Shown: piece after piece, positions 6,382 through 9,001 of the stretch
Numbering within the stretch: position 1 is the stretch's first letter
How the letters are laid out: every line of letters begins with the position of its first letter
Assembly: GCA_963831235.1 (NCBI GenBank)
Contig: CAWHPS010000049.1
Coordinates: forward strand, 1-9,001
Reading direction: 5' to 3'
From: CAWHPS01 sp963831235
Lineage (GTDB): Bacteria > Fibrobacterota > OXYB2-FULL-49-7 > JAEUSG01
DNA length: 9,001 bases
The notes under the pieces: model-generated
The model's input: only the letters and a program-made list of their open reading frames with translations
Database searches by the model: none
Told to the model about the DNA's origin: nothing
Made by a program: the position numbers and the translations under genes

Positions 6382-8415
6382 GGCAATATCCTGATTTTTA
6401 TATCCTTGCTCCTTTATCTTAGCGTATATCCAAATCCATCCGACACTGTTTTTTCCGATTACACGGACTCCAATTCAATATTTCGCCCCTGGCTGCATAC
6501 GAATGCCGACACTCCGCCTCTTTTTACAAAACAGGCTGCACTTCGTGGTGCGATGGGGCTGAATGTTGTTTACAAGGATCCTGCTGTTATTTACCAAAAA
6601 GCGAAGTTCCATAATAATTCATGGCAGCGGTTTTATTTTCGCATTGACTCATTAGGTGATTCATCTGAAGCCTCCAAAGCGTTTTTTACACAGGGAAAGC
6701 AGCAAAGAGAAGTATCATTTCTCATATATGCCGTGTCCCAGAAGTTTCAAAAGGAACAGGGTGGAGGTGTTGTTGATTTTAAATTCGAGGTTGATTCAAA
6801 GGATTCAAGCTTATCCCTTATCAGCACTCTTCACGGTACGACCCCTGAAAAAACAAGCATACCAATCACACGGAATCATGTTTATTGTATTGAAAGCAAT
6901 TTGAGCTTTTTCAAACCTGAAAGCGTCAGCCTAACCTGTTATATTGATGGCGCTTTGGGGGGGCAGAAAAAAACAGGTTATCTTTATCCTCACGAATTCT
7001 TTAGAGTGGTAATAACAAACGATGATAGAGATTATTTTTTAGCTGAGTATGGAGGAAATTATTCCTTTACGCCTTTCCATTTTTCCATTGACGAGTTTGC
7101 ATACTCTATCGGGCGGCCCTATACAATGCCTGATGTTCCTTCAGCCTGTTCTTCAATTGTACATGGCGGTCAGGTGGAAATGCGATGCCGATATATGAAA
7201 TCAGGCTATTTCAATGAAGAAATAAAAATGTGCAGATGGCAGGTTTTTCCTTTTGACAGTCTGCCTTTCCCGATGTTTGATGTGATTGAAACCATGCCTA
7301 AATATTTTTATAACCGTCCAATTCCCTTTTCATTGGACAACGGTAAATATAACTGGCGGGTATGTTTTATGAACAATTTCGGGAATTGGGGAGACTGGAG
7401 CCCTTTCACGGAATTTACAATAACCGGTCAACAAAAGAAAATTTTAGTTAAAAATGCTTACTTCACTGAAAAAGGTCAGGACAAACAGATTTCAAGTATT
7501 ACTCCCGGGAAATGGTATGATTTTCACTTGAGTATAGACAATCGTATGGGATGGGGTACTCCGATGTTTGCATTGGTATGGGTTCATGACAATTCCTATA
7601 CTTTCGGCCATATTGCCAATAGGGGCGGCGCCTTCCTTGCAAAATCAAATTATGTCTATAATTTTTCACTTGATAGTGGCAAGTCCGGCTTATTCGAGAA
7701 AGAGAGCGAGAATTCAATATCTTCGATTCTGCTTGGGACGGATTCGCCTGGTGTTTATCTGGATGTTTCAAACCATGGTCTGGTTATGGATACTTCAAAT
7801 GGGCATATTAAATTCCGTACCAGATTTTTACCAACGGCAAATAGCGGCCTGTGGCAGGTTTCAGCAGGTGTTGTTTATTATAGTAGAGTAGATTCTAACA
7901 ATCGTAATTTTGAAGAAGAATCGAACATATTCAGATCAACAATAACCATTTTCCCTCAAAAAGGCCACTGGAAATATTTCCACTTTGTTTCGGCTTTTGT
8001 ATTTATTCCTGCCATTATATTAAGCCTGTTTGTTCTAAACCTGAAATACAGGAGAAAAAAGAATTCCGTATCAGTGCAAGACCTTGGTCAAAATGCTGAT
8101 TTTCAAAGGATTATGGATTATATTAAGCTTCATTATACTGAAAAGATCGTTATCACTGATATCTTTCGGGAATGTCATTTCAGTAAATCCCATTTTTATA
8201 ATGTAATGAACAGGTGTAATCAAAACCTGCCGGATATTGTAAGGAACTTTCGTATTGAAAAGGCAAAAGAGCTTTTAAGAACTGAAAGAGAGAGGAATAT
8301 CGAGGAAATAAGTTTGTCTGTCGGCTATATAGAAGCCTCAAATTTTTCAACTGCTTTTAAAGAAATTGAAGGTATTTCACCAAAGGATTATCGAAAGCAG
8401 CTTGGTAACATCTAA
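6379..8415 (+). CDS. Membrane-spanning AraC-family regulator with lectin-like/FN3-like extracytoplasmic sensor
   Basis: An intact 678-residue one-component sensor-regulator. Order of parts: signal anchor (residues 4-18); a beta-rich jelly-roll region (~75-250) with WQRFYFRID and HVYCIESNLSFF...SVSLTCYIDG, the pattern of concanavalin-like (LamG-type) domains; an FN3-like domain (~270-350) with WQVFP, IPFSLDNGKYNWRV and FGNWGDWS; a third beta domain (~355-525); one transmembrane helix (~533-556) followed by KYRRKK, placing the C-terminus in the cytoplasm; and an AraC DNA-binding domain (572-674). The latter has two helix-turn-helix units, ITDIFRECHFSKSHFYNVMNR (592-612, first 20 residues being the unit) and ISLSVGYIEASNFSTAF...GISPKDYRK. 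An extracellular ligand, perhaps a glycan, probably controls DNA binding without a phosphorelay (inference from architecture). Targets are probably neighbours. A shorter paralogue lies at 2515-3687. Start is TTG (see its ribosome site). Confidence 0.88.
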   Translation: MGNILIFISLLLYLSVYPNPSDTVFSDYTDSNSIFRPWLHTNADTPPLFTKQAALRGAMGLNVVYKDPAVIYQKAKFHNNSWQRFYFRIDSLGDSSEASKAFFTQGKQQREVSFLIYAVSQKFQKEQGGGVVDFKFEVDSKDSSLSLISTLHGTTPEKTSIPITRNHVYCIESNLSFFKPESVSLTCYIDGALGGQKKTGYLYPHEFFRVVITNDDRDYFLAEYGGNYSFTPFHFSIDEFAYSIGRPYTMPDVPSACSSIVHGGQVEMRCRYMKSGYFNEEIKMCRWQVFPFDSLPFPMFDVIETMPKYFYNRPIPFSLDNGKYNWRVCFMNNFGNWGDWSPFTEFTITGQQKKILVKNAYFTEKGQDKQISSITPGKWYDFHLSIDNRMGWGTPMFALVWVHDNSYTFGHIANRGGAFLAKSNYVYNFSLDSGKSGLFEKESENSISSILLGTDSPGVYLDVSNHGLVMDTSNGHIKFRTRFLPTANSGLWQVSAGVVYYSRVDSNNRNFEEESNIFRSTITIFPQKGHWKYFHFVSAFVFIPAIILSLFVLNLKYRRKKNSVSVQDLGQNADFQRIMDYIKLHYTEKIVITDIFRECHFSKSHFYNVMNRCNQNLPDIVRNFRIEKAKELLRTERERNIEEISLSVGYIEASNFSTAFKEIEGISPKDYRKQLGNI

Positions 8416-8448
8416 GAGCGGAAGAATTCATAATAAAAAAGAAGAAAA

Positions 8449-8490
8449 CATAATTTTATTCCAATTTTAATAAGAATAAAATGATGTTTT
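8449..8490 (+). terminator. AT-rich hairpin after the regulator gene, weak terminator candidate
   Basis: CATAATTTTATTC (8449-8461) and GAATAAAATGATG (8474-8486) pair at 12 of 13 positions, followed by TTTT (8487-8490) and further T-rich sequence. The stem is almost all A-T, so termination would be inefficient. It may equally be part of the promoter region of the gene starting at 8571. Confidence 0.3.
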
Positions 8491-8559
8491 AATATGGAAT
8501 TTTTGCTTTTTTTGTTTATTTTTCCTTTTAAAGAAAGTATGGTCTTTTAATCTTTAACC

Positions 8560-8573
8560 AGGAGGTCTCAATG
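8560..8573 (+). promoter_or_regulatory. Strong ribosome binding site of the secreted protein gene
   Basis: A perfect AGGAGG (8560-8565) sits five bases before ATG 8571-8573. This is the strongest ribosome site in the window and fixes the start. It suggests efficient translation compared with the TTG-initiated regulator just upstream. Confidence 0.75.
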
Positions 8574-9001
8574 AATCACAAATCACAAACAAGGAAAGCC
8601 TTATCATTATTCGGGCTTATCCTTCTAACAGGGCTGTTCTGCGCAGCCCAGAGTGCAGCGGTGTTTACGCAGGGTCCGGCAATTGAGAAGCAGGGCGACA
8701 GCGCAGTTGTAATCACCTTCACGGTATCCGAATCCACGGATGTGGAGGTGGGCATTGCTGATGCCAACGGCAAAATCATCAACCACTTGGCCGCAGGAGT
8801 ACTGGGCGGTAAATACGCCCCACCGGAGCCACTGACAGCGGGACTAACTCAGAGTCTGGTCTGGGACTTCAGAGATGACGACGGCGGGCTTGCTATGGGC
8901 AGTGGTTACAAGGTTAGGGTCCGTTTGGGTGTGAAGCCAAAATTTGTCTGGAAAACCGGAGGTCCTGCCTGGGGAAGTGATATGAGATGGTACTGCAATG
9001 A
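8571..9001 (+). CDS. Secreted protein with FlgD-Ig-like N-terminal domain, truncated by the window edge
   Basis: The frame opens at ATG 8571 and remains open to the window edge (143 complete codons). Residues 1-~30 are a Sec signal peptide: basic start (NHKSQTRK), hydrophobic core LSLFGLILLTGLF, then CAAQSAA as a plausible cleavage area. The cysteine is not in a proper lipobox, so a soluble export product is more likely than a lipoprotein. Residues ~38-118 form a beta domain with the pattern VVITFTVSESTDVEVGIADA, GKIINHLAAGVLGG, SLVWDFRDDDGG and YKVRVRLG. This is the layout of FlgD-Ig-like domains found at the start of large secreted proteins of PVC-type bacteria, many of which carry NHL-type or other repeats later. 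It lies 155 bases after the regulator gene on the same strand and is a likely regulatory target (inference). The enzymatic role, if any, lies beyond the window. Confidence 0.8.
   Translation, partial: MNHKSQTRKALSLFGLILLTGLFCAAQSAAVFTQGPAIEKQGDSAVVITFTVSESTDVEVGIADANGKIINHLAAGVLGGKYAPPEPLTAGLTQSLVWDFRDDDGGLAMGSGYKVRVRLGVKPKFVWKTGGPAWGSDMRWYCN

Noticed and set aside
8576..8782. Minus-strand frame of 68 codons inside the secreted protein gene
   Set aside because: It is antisense to a signal-peptide gene with a perfect ribosome site and has none of its own.
1..9001. Defence, toxin-antitoxin, retron, phage or transposase genes
   Set aside because: No reverse transcriptase, nuclease, integrase or transposase motif was seen on either strand, and no tRNA-like or rRNA-like sequence was recognised.

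Overview
The window looks like an accessory, carbohydrate-oriented stretch from a Gram-negative-type bacterium. Large secreted or membrane proteins, a single-polypeptide membrane AraC regulator, a DUF362 leader of Tat type and GH94-like sequence together resemble loci from the PVC group and relatives (Lentisphaerota, Kiritimatiellota, Planctomycetota and similar uncultured lineages). The lineage is inferred from gene style only; nothing here fixes the taxon. Most of the window is moderately AT-rich. The block at roughly 4300-5700 is visibly more GC-rich.

Layout, left to right. (1) Minus strand: the first 12 codons of a gene that runs off the left edge (ATG at 36, strong Shine-Dalgarno), preceded by an intact ~702-706-residue putative (alpha/alpha)6-barrel glycosidase-like protein (2191-71). 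The two probably share a transcript. (2) A ~320-base divergent intergenic region (2192-2514). (3) Plus strand: a C-terminally truncated copy (2515-3687) of the membrane AraC-type regulator, followed by about 370 bases holding out-of-frame debris of the same gene and no DNA-binding domain. (4) Minus strand, 5966-4061: a multiply broken gene. A Tat-leader DUF362 N-terminus is joined in frame to a GH94-like (cellobiose-phosphorylase-type) protein. That protein then has two in-frame stop codons, a large internal deletion with a frame change, and a recognisable detached C-terminal domain. (5) A ~410-base gene-free stretch with a compact nested palindromic element (about 6043-6311). (6) Plus strand: an intact 678-residue membrane-spanning AraC-family regulator (6379-8415) with a lectin-like and FN3-like extracytoplasmic sensor. 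(7) Plus strand: the 5' end of a secreted protein (from 8571) with a FlgD-Ig-like beta domain, running off the right edge.

How it fits together. The intact regulator probably senses an extracellular carbohydrate or related signal and controls genes nearby; the secreted protein just downstream and the glycosidase-like operon on the far left are candidates. The centre reads as a decayed duplicate of a regulator-plus-enzyme module, with a dead regulator converging on a dead GH94 gene between two live loci. The most informative observations are the DUF362::GH94 chimera and its lesions, the paralogous pair of regulators in different states of decay, and the palindromic element. I found no rRNA, tRNA, CRISPR array, transposase or recognisable defence system.
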